From Sandaracinobacteroides hominis (GTDB lineage Bacteria; Pseudomonadota; Alphaproteobacteria; Sphingomonadales; Sphingomonadaceae): DNA of 64,000 nucleotides. How positions within the stretch are numbered: the stretch's first letter is position 1; each line of letters opens with the position of its first letter. The stretch spans positions 124,001 to 188,000 of the forward strand of contig NZ_JADCUC010000006.1 in NCBI RefSeq assembly GCF_016464365.1. The letters are read 5' to 3'. A model generated the notes under the pieces. It saw only the letters and a program-made list of their open reading frames with translations. It had not been told where the DNA came from and ran no database searches. Below, in pieces: positions 45,439 to 54,319 of the stretch. The position numbers and the translations under genes are program-made.

Positions 45439-46440
45439 CTACTTCCGCGCCCGGCTGACCACCGATTCCGGCAGATCCTCGCCAAACACCCGCTGGTAAT
45501 ATTCCGCCACGATCCCCCGCTCCGCTTCGTCGCAGCGGTTCAGGAAGCTCGCGCGGAAAGCAAAGCCGACATTCTTGAAGATGTCGGCATTCTGCGCCCA
45601 GGTGATCACCGTCCGCGGGCTCATCACCGTAGAGATGTCTCCGGCGATGAAGCCCTGCCGGGTCATGTCCGCCACCTTCACCATGTTGGCGACGGTCTTC
45701 GGGTCAGCTCCGGGCACCTTGGCGGAAACGATGTTCGTCTCCGTCTCGGCCGGCAGATAGTTCAGGGTTACCACCACGTTCCAGCGGTCCATCTGGCCCT
45801 GGTTGATCTGCTGCGTGCCGTGATACAGGCCCGACGTGTCGCCCAGACCGACCGTGTTGGCGGTCGCAAACAGACGGAACCAGGGGTTGGGCCGGATCAC
45901 CCGGTTCTGGTCCAGCAGCGTCAGCTTGCCTTCCACTTCCAGCACGCGCTGGATCACGAACATCACATCCGGTCGGCCGGCGTCATATTCGTCGAACACG
46001 AGCGCGGTGGGGGTCTGCAGCGCCCAGGGCAGCAGCCCCTCGCGGAACTCCGTCACCTGCTTGCCATCGCGCAGCACGATCGCATCCTTGCCCACCAGGT
46101 CGATGCGGCTGATGTGGCTGTCCAGGTTGATGCGGATGCACGGCCAGTTCAGCCGCGCCGCCACCTGCTCGATGTGGGTCGATTTGCCAGTGCCGTGATA
46201 ACCCTGGATCATCACCCGCCGGTTGAAGGCAAAGCCGGCCAGGATCGCCAGCGTCGTGTCTGGATCGAACACATAGGTCGGATCAAGGTCCGGCACCCGC
46301 TCGTCGGCGACGCTGAACGCCGGCACCTGCATGTCGATATCCACGCCGAACACCTCGCGGGCATCGACGAAGGTATCGGGCGCAGCCATCTTCGTGGGCG
46401 CGTGGCGTTCCGTATCGGCGGCAAGGTTCAGCGAGCTCAT
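45439..46440 (-). CDS. cobS: Cobaltochelatase CobS subunit (AAA+ ATPase)
   Basis: 333 residues from the ATG at 46440. Walker A is [15 protein letters not shown], Walker [14 protein letters not shown] and sensor 1 [18 protein letters not shown], all typical of CobS. With CobT it forms the ATP-driven module that helps CobN insert cobalt into hydrogenobyrinate diamide. CobT is encoded about 10 kb away at 56723-58567, and no cobN or other cobalamin genes lie here. Located 37 bases upstream of the rarA start on the same strand. Confidence 0.93.
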   Translation of the reverse strand: MSSLNLAADTERHAPTKMAAPDTFVDAREVFGVDIDMQVPAFSVADERVPDLDPTYVFDPDTTLAILAGFAFNRRVMIQGYHGTGKSTHIEQVAARLNWPCIRINLDSHISRIDLVGKDAIVLRDGKQVTEFREGLLPWALQTPTALVFDEYDAGRPDVMFVIQRVLEVEGKLTLLDQNRVIRPNPWFRLFATANTVGLGDTSGLYHGTQQINQGQMDRWNVVVTLNYLPAETETNIVSAKVPGADPKTVANMVKVADMTRQGFIAGDISTVMSPRTVITWAQNADIFKNVGFAFRASFLNRCDEAERGIVAEYYQRVFGEDLPESVVSRARK

Positions 46441-46583
46441 GCCTTGTCCGTTGCCCCCGGGGGGCCGAAATCGCAAGTGGATTGATGCGCCGCCAGCCTC
46501 CCGGTTGCGGCAGGTTTGCCGCAGCTTTCTGTTCCGCAAGTGCGAAATCTGTCGTATATATCCAAGAGCGCGTTGCCAGTTTG

Positions 46584-46598
46584 TGGCACAGTTCTTGC
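46584..46598 (+). promoter_or_regulatory. Candidate sigma-54 (-24/-12) promoter
   Basis: TGGCACAGTTCTTGC matches the RpoN consensus TGGCAC-N5-TTGC exactly at both boxes. It points toward the autotransporter gene, with a predicted start near 46610 and a leader of about 190 bases. Use requires sigma-54 and an enhancer-binding activator, neither of which is in this window. Confidence 0.6.
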
Positions 46599-46615
46599 GT
46601 CAGTATGGTGTTGGG

Positions 46616-46680
46616 AACGGGGGAGAGCCCCGTTTGCCGAACGGTCGGCGAAAAGAGCCTGCGGGAGGGTTGCACCCCTG
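46616..46680 (+). promoter_or_regulatory. Structured leader of the autotransporter mRNA
   Basis: Three hairpins follow one another: AACGGGG-GAGAG-CCCCGTT (46616-46634), GCCGA-ACGG-TCGGC (46636-46649) and a GC-rich one near 46660-46680. They lie just after the predicted sigma-54 start. The rest of the 358-base intergenic region (46441-46798) shows no gene. No known riboswitch family was recognised. Confidence 0.45.
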
Positions 46681-46798
46681 CGCCAGCGCCGCCCGTTCAG
46701 GCTGATCGGTTTGCGTTGAGTGAAGGGCATCCGGCCGGTCGTCCACAGGGGGCGCCCGTCCGCTCGTGTGCATTTTCAGAATGACAAGAGGGGTTAAC

Positions 46799-49700
46799 AT
46801 GAACAAGCTTCGCATCACGGCGGCATCGCTCGCCATGGCTACGGCACTCGCTTTTGCCGGCCAGGCTTCCGCCAACACGCTCTATTTCCAGATGAACCCG
46901 AACTATTCGGGCGGCGGCCAACGACAGCTGTTCGTGTTCGGCCCGGCCAATTCCACCGGTACCGTCACCAATCCGGGTGGCTTCAGCGAGGCGTTCGATC
47001 TCGGCGCCGAAGGCTTCGCCACCATAACCCTGCCGAACGCCGATGAACTCGATCCCGATACCGTCCAAGACCTCGGCTACAAGGTCACCTCTTCCGCAGC
47101 GGTCAGCGGCTATTTCCTCAGCCGCCAGACCGCCACCACCGACATGACCTACCTGATCGACGGTGAACGCCTGGGTACCAAATATGTCGTCGCCGGCTAC
47201 CAGAATATCTACCCCGACCAGATGTCGGTGCAGGCGACTCAGGACAACACCACCGTCACCTTCAAGCCAAAGGGCGGCGCCGAGTTCAACGTCACGCTGA
47301 ACGCCGGCCAGACCTATATGTATGATGCCTCGCTGCAGCTGACCGGCAGCATGATCGACTCAGACAAGCCGATTGCGGTCTTCTCGGGCAACCAGTGCAC
47401 GAACGTCCCCACTGGTGTCGGCGCCTGCGATCACATCGTCGAGCAGATGCCGTCGGTCGATCAGCTCTCCACCACCTATCTTGTCGCGCAGACGCCCCGC
47501 ACAGGCACGCTCGGCAACGTCATGCGCATCGTCGCCACCGAAGATGCAACCGACGTGAAGCTGAACGGCACCACCGTTGCCACGCTGAATGCCGGCGAAT
47601 TCTACGAAGGTCGCGTTTCCGGCGGGCTGCAGGTCGATGCCTCTAAGAAGGTGCTGGTGGCCCAGTATCTGATCGGCCAGGGCCAGGCCAATGCCAACAC
47701 CGACCCGGCGATGACCATCGTCCCCGGCGCCGACCAGTGGCTTTCCAGCTATGTCTTCGCAACGCCCTCGGGCGTCGCCGATTTCCCGACCGACTTCGTC
47801 AGCATCATCATCGAGACCTCCTCGCTTCCAACGCTGACGATCGACGGCACGGTCGCCGATGCCACGCTCTTCAACGCGCTCGGCTCCACCATCTACAGCT
47901 ATGGCAACATCGACGTGTCAGGCACGACCGGCCCGTTCACGATTTCGGCAGAAACCAAGTTCCAGCTGCTGCTTTCGGGCTTCGACAGCTATGACAGCTA
48001 CTTCACCTTCGGTGGCGCCGCCTTCGCGCCGGGAGCCTCGCCCGATCCGGAAACCCCGCCTCCACCGCCGCCTTCCCCCACCACCGATGTCTATTGGGAT
48101 GGCGACGGGCTCGGACGCACCTTCAATGGCACGGTCGACGGCGGCGACGGCATTCTCACCAGGAACAGCCCCAACCTCACCGTCGACAACGGCGTCACCA
48201 ACAACAGCCTGCCGCTGGAGCCGGCCAACGTGATCTTCTCGGTCACGCCCGGCACGGTCACTATCGACGACGTCGATGGCCCGATCTCGGCCGCCGGCGC
48301 CCGCTTCCTCGTAAGCGGCTATGTGATCAACGGGGATTCCGTCGCCATGGTGGGCGATGCACCCACCCTGCAAGTCGGCACCGACGACGATGCGACCGCC
48401 GGCTTCATCGCCACCGTCAACAACGTCCTTACCGGTGAAGATGGCCTCACTAAGTCAGGCAAGGGCACCCTCTATCTGAACGGCGTCAACACCTATTCCG
48501 GCGGCACCACGGTTTCCGCCGGCACGCTGGTCGGCAACACCACCAGCTTTGGCACCGGCGCCATCGCCAACAACGCCACGCTGGTGTTCGATCAGGCAAC
48601 CGACGCCAGCTTCGGCGCCGGCATCAACGGCAGCGGCGTCCTGATGAAACAAGGAGCGGGGCGGCTGACGATCGAGGGCACCAACGGCCTCACCGGAGGC
48701 ACCTGGGTCAATGCAGGCGGCCTGCACGTCACCGGCACGCTTGCCAGCTCCATCGTCACCGTCGCGTCTGGCGCCCGCCTGTCGGGCACCGGCACGGTTG
48801 GCGGCGTTGTCCTGCAATCGGGCGGCATGGTGCTTCCCGGCGCCTCCATCGGCACGCTGGAAGTCGCCGGCAACTACGAACAGGCAGCCGGCTCGGTCTA
48901 TGAGGTGGAACTGAACTCGCTCGGCCAGTCCGACCTCATCCACGCCACCGGAACGGCCACGCTGGCGGCCGGCTCCAGCGTCAACGTCGTGAAGCTGGAT
49001 AGCCCCCGCTATGTGCTCGGCACCCGCTATACGATCCTGTCGGCAGATGGCGGGCTCACCGGCACCTATACCACGATCACCGGCGCCACCGGGGTCTCGG
49101 CCTTCATCGGCCTGACTGCCTCCTATGACGCCACCAACGCCTATCTGAACGTTGCGCGTACCCGCAGCTTTGCATCGGCGGGTAACACGGTGAACCAGAT
49201 CCATGCGGCGAGCGGCGCCGACAACGCCGGCAACGGCGCCATGTACACGGCAATCGCCTATCTGCCCGACAACGCCAGCGCCCAATATGCGTTCGATCAG
49301 GTCTCCGGCGAAATCCACGCGTCGCTGCGCGGTGCCACGCTGGAAGACAGCCGCTTCATCCGCGAAGCCATGATCAACCGTACCGTGGGCTCGCCGACGC
49401 CGGGCAAGGGCCTGTTCTTCCACGCCTATGGAAGCTGGGGCACCTTCGACGGCGACGGCAACGCAGCGGATGTAAAGCGCGATATCGGCGGCTTCTTCAT
49501 CGGCGGCGAAATGGTGAACGACAGCGGCCTCATCCTCGGCGCATTGGCGGGCTATGGCGAAGCCAAGATCAAGGTGTCGGACCGCAACTCCAAGGCCGAC
49601 ACCGCCGATACCCAGCTCGGCGGCTATGTCGGCTTCAACGCGCTCGGGTTCACCATGCGCGGCGGCCTCGCCTATATGTGGCGCGATGTGAAGACGGTGC

Positions 49701-50224
49701 GCACGCCGGGCTTCACCGGCTTCTCGGACACCCTCACCGCCAAGTACAACAGCAACCTGTTCCAGCTGTTCGGTGATGCCGGCTACAAGATTCAGGCCGG
49801 CGGCATCGGGCTGGAGCCCTTCTTCCAGCTCGCCTATATCAAGCTGGAGGGCGGCGACTTCAGCGAGCGCGGCGGAAGCGCTGCTCTTCAGGGTCTCGGC
49901 GCCAATTCCACCAACTATTGGCTCACCCAGCTGGGCAGCCGCTTCAACGTCGGCTTCGGCAGCGGCGGCCTCGGCCTCTCCGGTTCGCTCGGCTGGCGCC
50001 ACCTCGCCGGCGGAGACAAGAGCACCCCGGTTTCGCTCGGCTTCGCCTCCGGCCCCGCGTTCGACATCTATGGCGCCCCGATCGCCAAGGACGTCGCCGC
50101 CATGAGCCTGGCGCTGACAGGCAAGATCGGCACCAACATCGACATCGACGTCGGCTACAGCGGCCAGGCAGGCAACGGCGCCTCGGATCACGGCATCCGC
50201 GCGGCTGTAGCTTTCCGCTTCTAG
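46799..50224 (+). CDS. Autotransporter adhesin with IgGFc-binding-like passenger
   Basis: 1141 residues from the ATG at 46799, behind AGAGGGG. A signal peptide (cut after ASA, about residue 24) is followed by an IgGFc-binding-like beta domain (about 60-400): VSGYFLSRQTATTDMTYLID, AVFSGNQCTNVPTGVGACDH, YLVAQTPRTGTLGNVMRIVA. A Pro-rich linker (about 410-425) leads to a passenger stalk with autotransporter-associated repeats (LTKSGKGTLYLNGVNTYSGG) and a C-terminal beta-barrel (about 870-1141) ending AVAFRF. The barrel should insert in the outer membrane and display the passenger. A hairpin terminator follows. Confidence 0.88.
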   Translation: MNKLRITAASLAMATALAFAGQASANTLYFQMNPNYSGGGQRQLFVFGPANSTGTVTNPGGFSEAFDLGAEGFATITLPNADELDPDTVQDLGYKVTSSAAVSGYFLSRQTATTDMTYLIDGERLGTKYVVAGYQNIYPDQMSVQATQDNTTVTFKPKGGAEFNVTLNAGQTYMYDASLQLTGSMIDSDKPIAVFSGNQCTNVPTGVGACDHIVEQMPSVDQLSTTYLVAQTPRTGTLGNVMRIVATEDATDVKLNGTTVATLNAGEFYEGRVSGGLQVDASKKVLVAQYLIGQGQANANTDPAMTIVPGADQWLSSYVFATPSGVADFPTDFVSIIIETSSLPTLTIDGTVADATLFNALGSTIYSYGNIDVSGTTGPFTISAETKFQLLLSGFDSYDSYFTFGGAAFAPGASPDPETPPPPPPSPTTDVYWDGDGLGRTFNGTVDGGDGILTRNSPNLTVDNGVTNNSLPLEPANVIFSVTPGTVTIDDVDGPISAAGARFLVSGYVINGDSVAMVGDAPTLQVGTDDDATAGFIATVNNVLTGEDGLTKSGKGTLYLNGVNTYSGGTTVSAGTLVGNTTSFGTGAIANNATLVFDQATDASFGAGINGSGVLMKQGAGRLTIEGTNGLTGGTWVNAGGLHVTGTLASSIVTVASGARLSGTGTVGGVVLQSGGMVLPGASIGTLEVAGNYEQAAGSVYEVELNSLGQSDLIHATGTATLAAGSSVNVVKLDSPRYVLGTRYTILSADGGLTGTYTTITGATGVSAFIGLTASYDATNAYLNVARTRSFASAGNTVNQIHAASGADNAGNGAMYTAIAYLPDNASAQYAFDQVSGEIHASLRGATLEDSRFIREAMINRTVGSPTPGKGLFFHAYGSWGTFDGDGNAADVKRDIGGFFIGGEMVNDSGLILGALAGYGEAKIKVSDRNSKADTADTQLGGYVGFNALGFTMRGGLAYMWRDVKTVRTPGFTGFSDTLTAKYNSNLFQLFGDAGYKIQAGGIGLEPFFQLAYIKLEGGDFSERGGSAALQGLGANSTNYWLTQLGSRFNVGFGSGGLGLSGSLGWRHLAGGDKSTPVSLGFASGPAFDIYGAPIAKDVAAMSLALTGKIGTNIDIDVGYSGQAGNGASDHGIRAAVAFRF

Positions 50225-50245
50225 CTCGATCTCCGGGCTAAAGGG

Positions 50246-50271
50246 GGCCGGCGGGAGCAATCCCGCCGGCC
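50246..50271. terminator. Strong hairpin between convergent autotransporter and TPR genes
   Basis: GGCCGGCGGGA pairs perfectly with TCCCGCCGGCC around a GCAA tetraloop, 22 bases after the autotransporter stop and just before the stop of the opposite gene; no long T tract. Confidence 0.7.
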
Positions 50272-50279
50272 TTCGCACG

Positions 50280-52304
50280 TCAGTTCTGGGCCACCTGGAA
50301 GCGGAAATTCTGCGTCATGGCACTGCAGCCCACATCGTTTCCGGGGCGGAACACGGGCTGATAGCGAAGCTGAAGCGCGCCTTTCTCCGTTGCCGGTCCA
50401 AACACGAACGGCGGGGCAGCCATCACTGTCCGGGCGTTTCTGGGTTTGCCGTCCGTGCCGATGTCAAACTCCACCTTGGTCAAGCCGCCGGACCCCCAGC
50501 GCCGGGCATCCTGCGGAAAGATGCTGGCGCTCACCTGACGGTTCTGGATCGTCGGCTGCACGTCCACCAGCGCACATTGTTCGGGGCTGAGGCCGGTCGC
50601 GGCAAGGGCGGCCGCCGCCGCATTCAGGTCCTTTCGTGCCGCGGCAATGTTCGACAGGCGCAACAGCGCGGCCGTGCGGATCGGATCCACGCGCCCGAGT
50701 TTCTCCTCCGGCGTTGCCACAATCGCGTCGAGCACCTTCTCCGCCTCCTGCGGCGTTCGATCTTCCTGCAGGGCCTCCGCCAGCTCCAGACGCAGGAATT
50801 GAGTCATGCGGGCATCGGGTCGCGCAGCCGCTTCCTGCGCCGTCAGCCGGGCAAGCCCTTCCCGCAGCGCCTTGTCGCTGTCCTTCCCTTGCTCTGCCCG
50901 GATGCGCACCAGCCGATAGTTCATGACTGCCATCAGAAACGGATCCGCCCCGGCCTTGTGCAGCAAGGCAAGGGCGCGTTCCGTCCAGCCTGCGCGCTCG
51001 GCAGGGGGCGCGGCCTGATTGGCGCCCAACCGGCTCAAGGGCACCAGCAGCTGCGGGCTTTCCACCCCGTCGGCCTTTTCGCGTGCCGCCAGCTCGGCCT
51101 TTTCCTGCGGCAGTGCGCTGGTATCCGCCTGGGCACCCGGCGGCATCGGCCGCAGCTGCAGCCGCGCCCATGCCTCGCCATGTTCGGTCTGCAGGCTGTC
51201 CTGAATCGGATCCGAATTCGACCGCGCGTTGGAACAGCGCACCTCCACGCGCAGCGACTGCCTCCAGAAGGGTTCCACCTTGGCAAGATTTTCCGGCTGC
51301 CAGTACCAGCTGCGGGCGGCCTGCACGAACTGCGTTTCCGGGCCGGCGCCCAGGCCGTCCGGCCGCTTGCCATCGGCCCGCTTCACATAGATCGGGGTGG
51401 CGGCGCGAACGCGACCGTCGTTGTTGATGGCGAACTCCACTACTGCAACATCGTTCGGGTCCAGGCCGGTTCCCGTCCCGCACGAAGGCAGCTCCATCCA
51501 GCGCGCCGACGACAGGCCCTGCGTCACCAGGCTGCCACCCCCCGAATAGGCAACAAGTTCCTGATGCAGGGCCGACAACCCCAGCAGATGGGCGGCGATG
51601 GCGGCATCCGCCCGGACGCGTATGTCGGTAACATCGACCTTCAGGGTCTTGCTGCCGCCGGCCAGCTCCATGGCCTTGCGCAAAAACGGCATCGCATCGG
51701 CAGGGCGGCCATCGTTCAGGTCCACGCGGGCGCGCAGGGAATTCAGCAACGCCAGCGTCTTCCTGTCCTTGCCCCATGTATCTGCCGGCAAGGCAATCAA
51801 GCCATCCAGCTCGCGCCGGGCCTTGCCCGGATCGGTCCAGATCAGCGCCCGCGCCATCCCGGTACGCAGTACGATGTCCTGCCGGCTCCCATGCTCCGGC
51901 TTCAGCAGATTCAGTGCCGCACCATAGTCGGCAGCGGCATCCTTGAACTGCCCCAGCGCTTCATGCGCGCGGGCCCGGTTGCTCAGCGCATCCGCCTGCT
52001 CGATTACGTCGGCCGGCGTTCCGGTATCAAAGATTGCAATCGCCTCGGTCAGCAACGGAATCGCAGCTTCCTGCTCGCCATCCATCACCAGCGTCGAACC
52101 CAGCCGGGATTTCACAACCCCCACCGATCGGCTCTTGCTGGCCTTCATCCGCTTCAGCAGCGCCTCGAACTTCGCGCGTGCTGCCACGACGTCCTGCTCG
52201 TCCAGAGCCTTCTGCGCCGCGTCGAAATCCTGCTGAACCGTCTGCGCCGCAACCGGCCCGGCCAACAACAGCGCCAGCGGCGCCCAAATCGATAGAGTAC
52301 GCAA
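50280..52304 (-). CDS. Exported TPR protein with TonB-like C-terminal domain
   Basis: 674 residues if started at the TTG at 52304, which follows GAGGGGGATATTGG and gives a clean signal peptide (cut after VAAQ); an ATG at 52343 would add 13 residues before it. The first half holds tetratricopeptide-like helices (ARAKFEALLKRMKASKSRSV, ALSNRARAHEALGQFKDAAA). Two TonB/TolA-like regions follow: one near residue 290-370 (VAVVEFAINNDGRVRAATP) and one at the end (LTKVEFDIGTDGKPRNARTV). Periplasmic; possible link of outer-membrane partners, function unknown. Confidence 0.75.
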   Translation of the reverse strand: MRTLSIWAPLALLLAGPVAAQTVQQDFDAAQKALDEQDVVAARAKFEALLKRMKASKSRSVGVVKSRLGSTLVMDGEQEAAIPLLTEAIAIFDTGTPADVIEQADALSNRARAHEALGQFKDAAADYGAALNLLKPEHGSRQDIVLRTGMARALIWTDPGKARRELDGLIALPADTWGKDRKTLALLNSLRARVDLNDGRPADAMPFLRKAMELAGGSKTLKVDVTDIRVRADAAIAAHLLGLSALHQELVAYSGGGSLVTQGLSSARWMELPSCGTGTGLDPNDVAVVEFAINNDGRVRAATPIYVKRADGKRPDGLGAGPETQFVQAARSWYWQPENLAKVEPFWRQSLRVEVRCSNARSNSDPIQDSLQTEHGEAWARLQLRPMPPGAQADTSALPQEKAELAAREKADGVESPQLLVPLSRLGANQAAPPAERAGWTERALALLHKAGADPFLMAVMNYRLVRIRAEQGKDSDKALREGLARLTAQEAAARPDARMTQFLRLELAEALQEDRTPQEAEKVLDAIVATPEEKLGRVDPIRTAALLRLSNIAAARKDLNAAAAALAATGLSPEQCALVDVQPTIQNRQVSASIFPQDARRWGSGGLTKVEFDIGTDGKPRNARTVMAAPPFVFGPATEKGALQLRYQPVFRPGNDVGCSAMTQNFRFQVAQN

Positions 52305-52405
52305 CCAATATCCCCCTCGAACTCTCGCGTGCACACTATCCATTCGCGGCAACACCGCCAAGTGACGGGGTTCCGCTTTCTGCCACGCCGCATTAAGCAG
52401 CGATC

Positions 52406-53557
52406 ATGCGCCTAGCCGATTGCAACAATGTCCAGGATTTCCGCCGCCTTGCCCGCAAGAAGCTGCCCGGTCCGGTCTTCCACTATATCGATGGCGCTGC
52501 CGACGACGAACTGACCAAGGGCCGCAACACCAGCGCCTTCGATGATGTGGATCTCGTCCCCAACGTGCTCGCCGGCGTCTCGGAAATCGACATGTCGGTC
52601 ACCGTGCTCGGCCGGAAACTCGCCATGCCGCTGTTCCTCAGCCCCACGGCGCTGCAGCGTCTGTTCCACTGGCAGGGCGAGCGCGCCGTCGGCCGCGCCG
52701 CCTCCGCCTTCGGCACCTATTTCGGCGTCTCCAGCCTCTCCACCGTCAGCCTCGAGGATATCGGCGCCACGGTGAACGGCCCCAAGATGCTGCAGCTCTA
52801 TGTCCACAAGGACGAGGGGCTCAACACCAGCCTCGTGGAACGTGCGAAAGCCTCCGGCTTCGATTGCCTGACCCTCACCGTCGATACCATCGTCGGCGGC
52901 AACCGCGAGCGCTGCCTGAACACCGGTTTCACCAGCCCGCCGCGCTTCACTGCGTCCAGCGTCTGGGAATATGCGACCAAGCCCGGCTGGGCGCTGAACT
53001 ACCTGTTCCGCGAACGCTTCAGCCTCCCCAATCTCGAAGGATATCTGGCCGAAGGCAGCAGCAAATCCATGTCGGTGGCGGACTATTTCACCCAGATGCT
53101 CGATCAGACGCTGGATTGGAAGCGCGCCGACGCCATCCGCAAGAACTGGGGCGACAAGCCCTTCTGCCTGAAGGGCGTGATGAGCGTGGAGGACGCCAGG
53201 CGCGCGATAGACATCGGCGCCACCGCCATCATGGTCTCCAACCACGGCGGCCGCCAGCTGGACGGCAGCCGCGCCCCCTTCGACCAGATCGCCGAACTCG
53301 CCGATGCGGTGGGCGGCCGGATCGAGATCATCTGCGACGGCGGCATCCAGCGCGGCACCCACGTCCTGAAGGCACTCGCCGCCGGCGCCACAGCCTGCTC
53401 CGGGGGCCGCCTCTACCTCTATGCGCTGGCAGCAGCCGGCGAACCCGGGGTCCGCCGCATCCTCACCCGCCTACAGGCAGAGATCGAGCGCGACATGAAA
53501 CTGATGGGGGTGACGCGCGTCGACCAGCTGGACCGGAGCAAGCTACGGTATCGATGA
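52406..53557 (+). CDS. lldD: FMN-dependent L-lactate/alpha-hydroxy-acid dehydrogenase
   Basis: 383 residues, normal LldD length. The TIM-barrel motifs are LARKKLPGPVFHYIDGAADD, ALQRLFHWQGERAVGRA, the FMN/substrate region MVSNHGGRQLDGSRAP with the catalytic His, and EIICDGGIQRGTHVLKALA. It oxidises L-lactate or a similar 2-hydroxy acid to the keto acid at the membrane, passing electrons to quinone. The stop codon lies within the first operator palindrome of the next gene pair. Confidence 0.87.
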   Translation: MRLADCNNVQDFRRLARKKLPGPVFHYIDGAADDELTKGRNTSAFDDVDLVPNVLAGVSEIDMSVTVLGRKLAMPLFLSPTALQRLFHWQGERAVGRAASAFGTYFGVSSLSTVSLEDIGATVNGPKMLQLYVHKDEGLNTSLVERAKASGFDCLTLTVDTIVGGNRERCLNTGFTSPPRFTASSVWEYATKPGWALNYLFRERFSLPNLEGYLAEGSSKSMSVADYFTQMLDQTLDWKRADAIRKNWGDKPFCLKGVMSVEDARRAIDIGATAIMVSNHGGRQLDGSRAPFDQIAELADAVGGRIEIICDGGIQRGTHVLKALAAGATACSGGRLYLYALAAAGEPGVRRILTRLQAEIERDMKLMGVTRVDQLDRSKLRYR

Positions 53558-53579
53558 TGTCGAAGATATTTGACATCAT
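53554..53579. promoter_or_regulatory. Palindromic operator 1
   Basis: ATGATGTCGAA and TTTGACATCAT form 11-base arms with one mismatch around GATA. The site overlaps the lldD stop and includes TTGACA (53570-53575), a perfect -35 box. It shares the core ATGTCGAA-GATA-TT(C/T)GACAT with operator 2. Confidence 0.75.
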
Positions 53580-53594
53580 GTAGAATTCAGTTTA

Positions 53595-53622
53595 CCAGAT
53601 GTCGAAGATATTCGACATCTGG
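53595..53622. promoter_or_regulatory. Palindromic operator 2
   Basis: CCAGATGTCGAA and TTCGACATCTGG are perfect 12-base arms around GATA, 42 bases (four helical turns) centre to centre from operator 1. It covers the expected -10/start region, eight bases before the ATG at 53632. The nearby XRE-family gene is the obvious repressor candidate. Confidence 0.8.
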
Positions 53623-53631
53623 AGTCTCGCC

Positions 53632-54054
53632 ATGCCGTTCCGCGAAAAATCCGCCTGGGGAATGGGCCTGCTCTTCCTTGCCATCACCATCTGGTTCATC
53701 GGCGCCACCCAGCCGCTCAACTGGCGCTCCGGCGTCGCGCCGCCGCCAGCCGGCCCGCTGATGGCGGTCACATTGTTCAGCATCATCGGCTCCATCGTCA
53801 TCCAGTCGATCCTCGCCGGCTCCAGCCCCCGGGAGGCCAACGCCCCCGCCGACGAGCGCGAGCGGCAGCTCCTCACCCGCGCCAGCCACCTGTCCGGCCT
53901 CGTCCTCGGCGCCGGCTGCATCTCGGCCCTGTTCCATTATCTCGTCCACCGCAGCGGTGACACGCTGTTCCACATCATCCTGCTCAGCCTGCTCATCTCC
54001 ACCGTCGCCGAATATGCGCTGCAGATCGTCTACTTCCGCCGCGGCCACGGATGA
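53632..54054 (+). CDS. Four-helix membrane protein of DUF2178-like type
   Basis: 140 residues from the ATG at 53632, after TGGAG; an earlier in-frame ATG at 53599 lies inside operator 2 and is unlikely. Four membrane segments are visible (for example WGMGLLFLAITIWFIG, LLISTVAEYALQIVYF). The cytoplasmic loop contains ADERERQLLTRAS, the DERER box typical of DUF2178-like proteins that are coupled to small XRE regulators. Stop overlaps the HTH start (ATGA). Function unknown; possibly a signal or stress membrane protein. Confidence 0.75.
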   Translation: MPFREKSAWGMGLLFLAITIWFIGATQPLNWRSGVAPPPAGPLMAVTLFSIIGSIVIQSILAGSSPREANAPADERERQLLTRASHLSGLVLGAGCISALFHYLVHRSGDTLFHIILLSLLISTVAEYALQIVYFRRGHG

Positions 54055-54266
54055 CCAGGCGCCCCCCCATCAGCAACCGCGTCCGCTTCTATCGCCTGCT
54101 CGCGGATGGCATGACGCAGGCCGAACTCGGTGAGAAAGTCGGCGTCACCCGCCACACCATCATCGCAATAGAGCAGGGCGCCTATTCCCCCAGCCTCGAA
54201 ACCGCCTTCCGCATCGCTCGCCTGTTCGGCGTCGGAGTCGAGGACATCTTCGGCTGGGAGGGCTAG
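54051..54266 (+). CDS. Small XRE/Cro-CI-family transcriptional regulator
   Basis: 71 residues consisting almost entirely of one helix-turn-helix domain: MTQAELGEKVGVTRHTIIAI then EQGAYSPSLETAFRIARLFG and VGVEDIFGWE, the YozG-type layout. It is translationally coupled to the membrane-protein gene. The paired dyads in front of the operon are spaced by four helical turns, which fits binding of two dimers and autorepression. Confidence 0.9.
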   Translation: MTRRPPISNRVRFYRLLADGMTQAELGEKVGVTRHTIIAIEQGAYSPSLETAFRIARLFGVGVEDIFGWEG

Positions 54267-54319
54267 GCGAGGGCAGGGGCGCACTCTAACCTCCGGCAAA
54301 ACGAACCGGGGAGAGAAGA

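Noticed and set aside
46441-46798. Cobalamin riboswitch near cobS.
   Set aside because: No B12-box-like sequence is visible; the structure present belongs to the strand of the autotransporter leader.
46766-46798. Longer start for the autotransporter at 46766.
   Set aside because: It would put charged residues before the signal peptide, while the ATG at 46799 has a strong AGAGGGG site.
53599-53631. Longer start of the DERER-type membrane protein at 53599.
   Set aside because: That ATG lies inside the perfect operator palindrome; the ATG at 53632 has a proper ribosome site.
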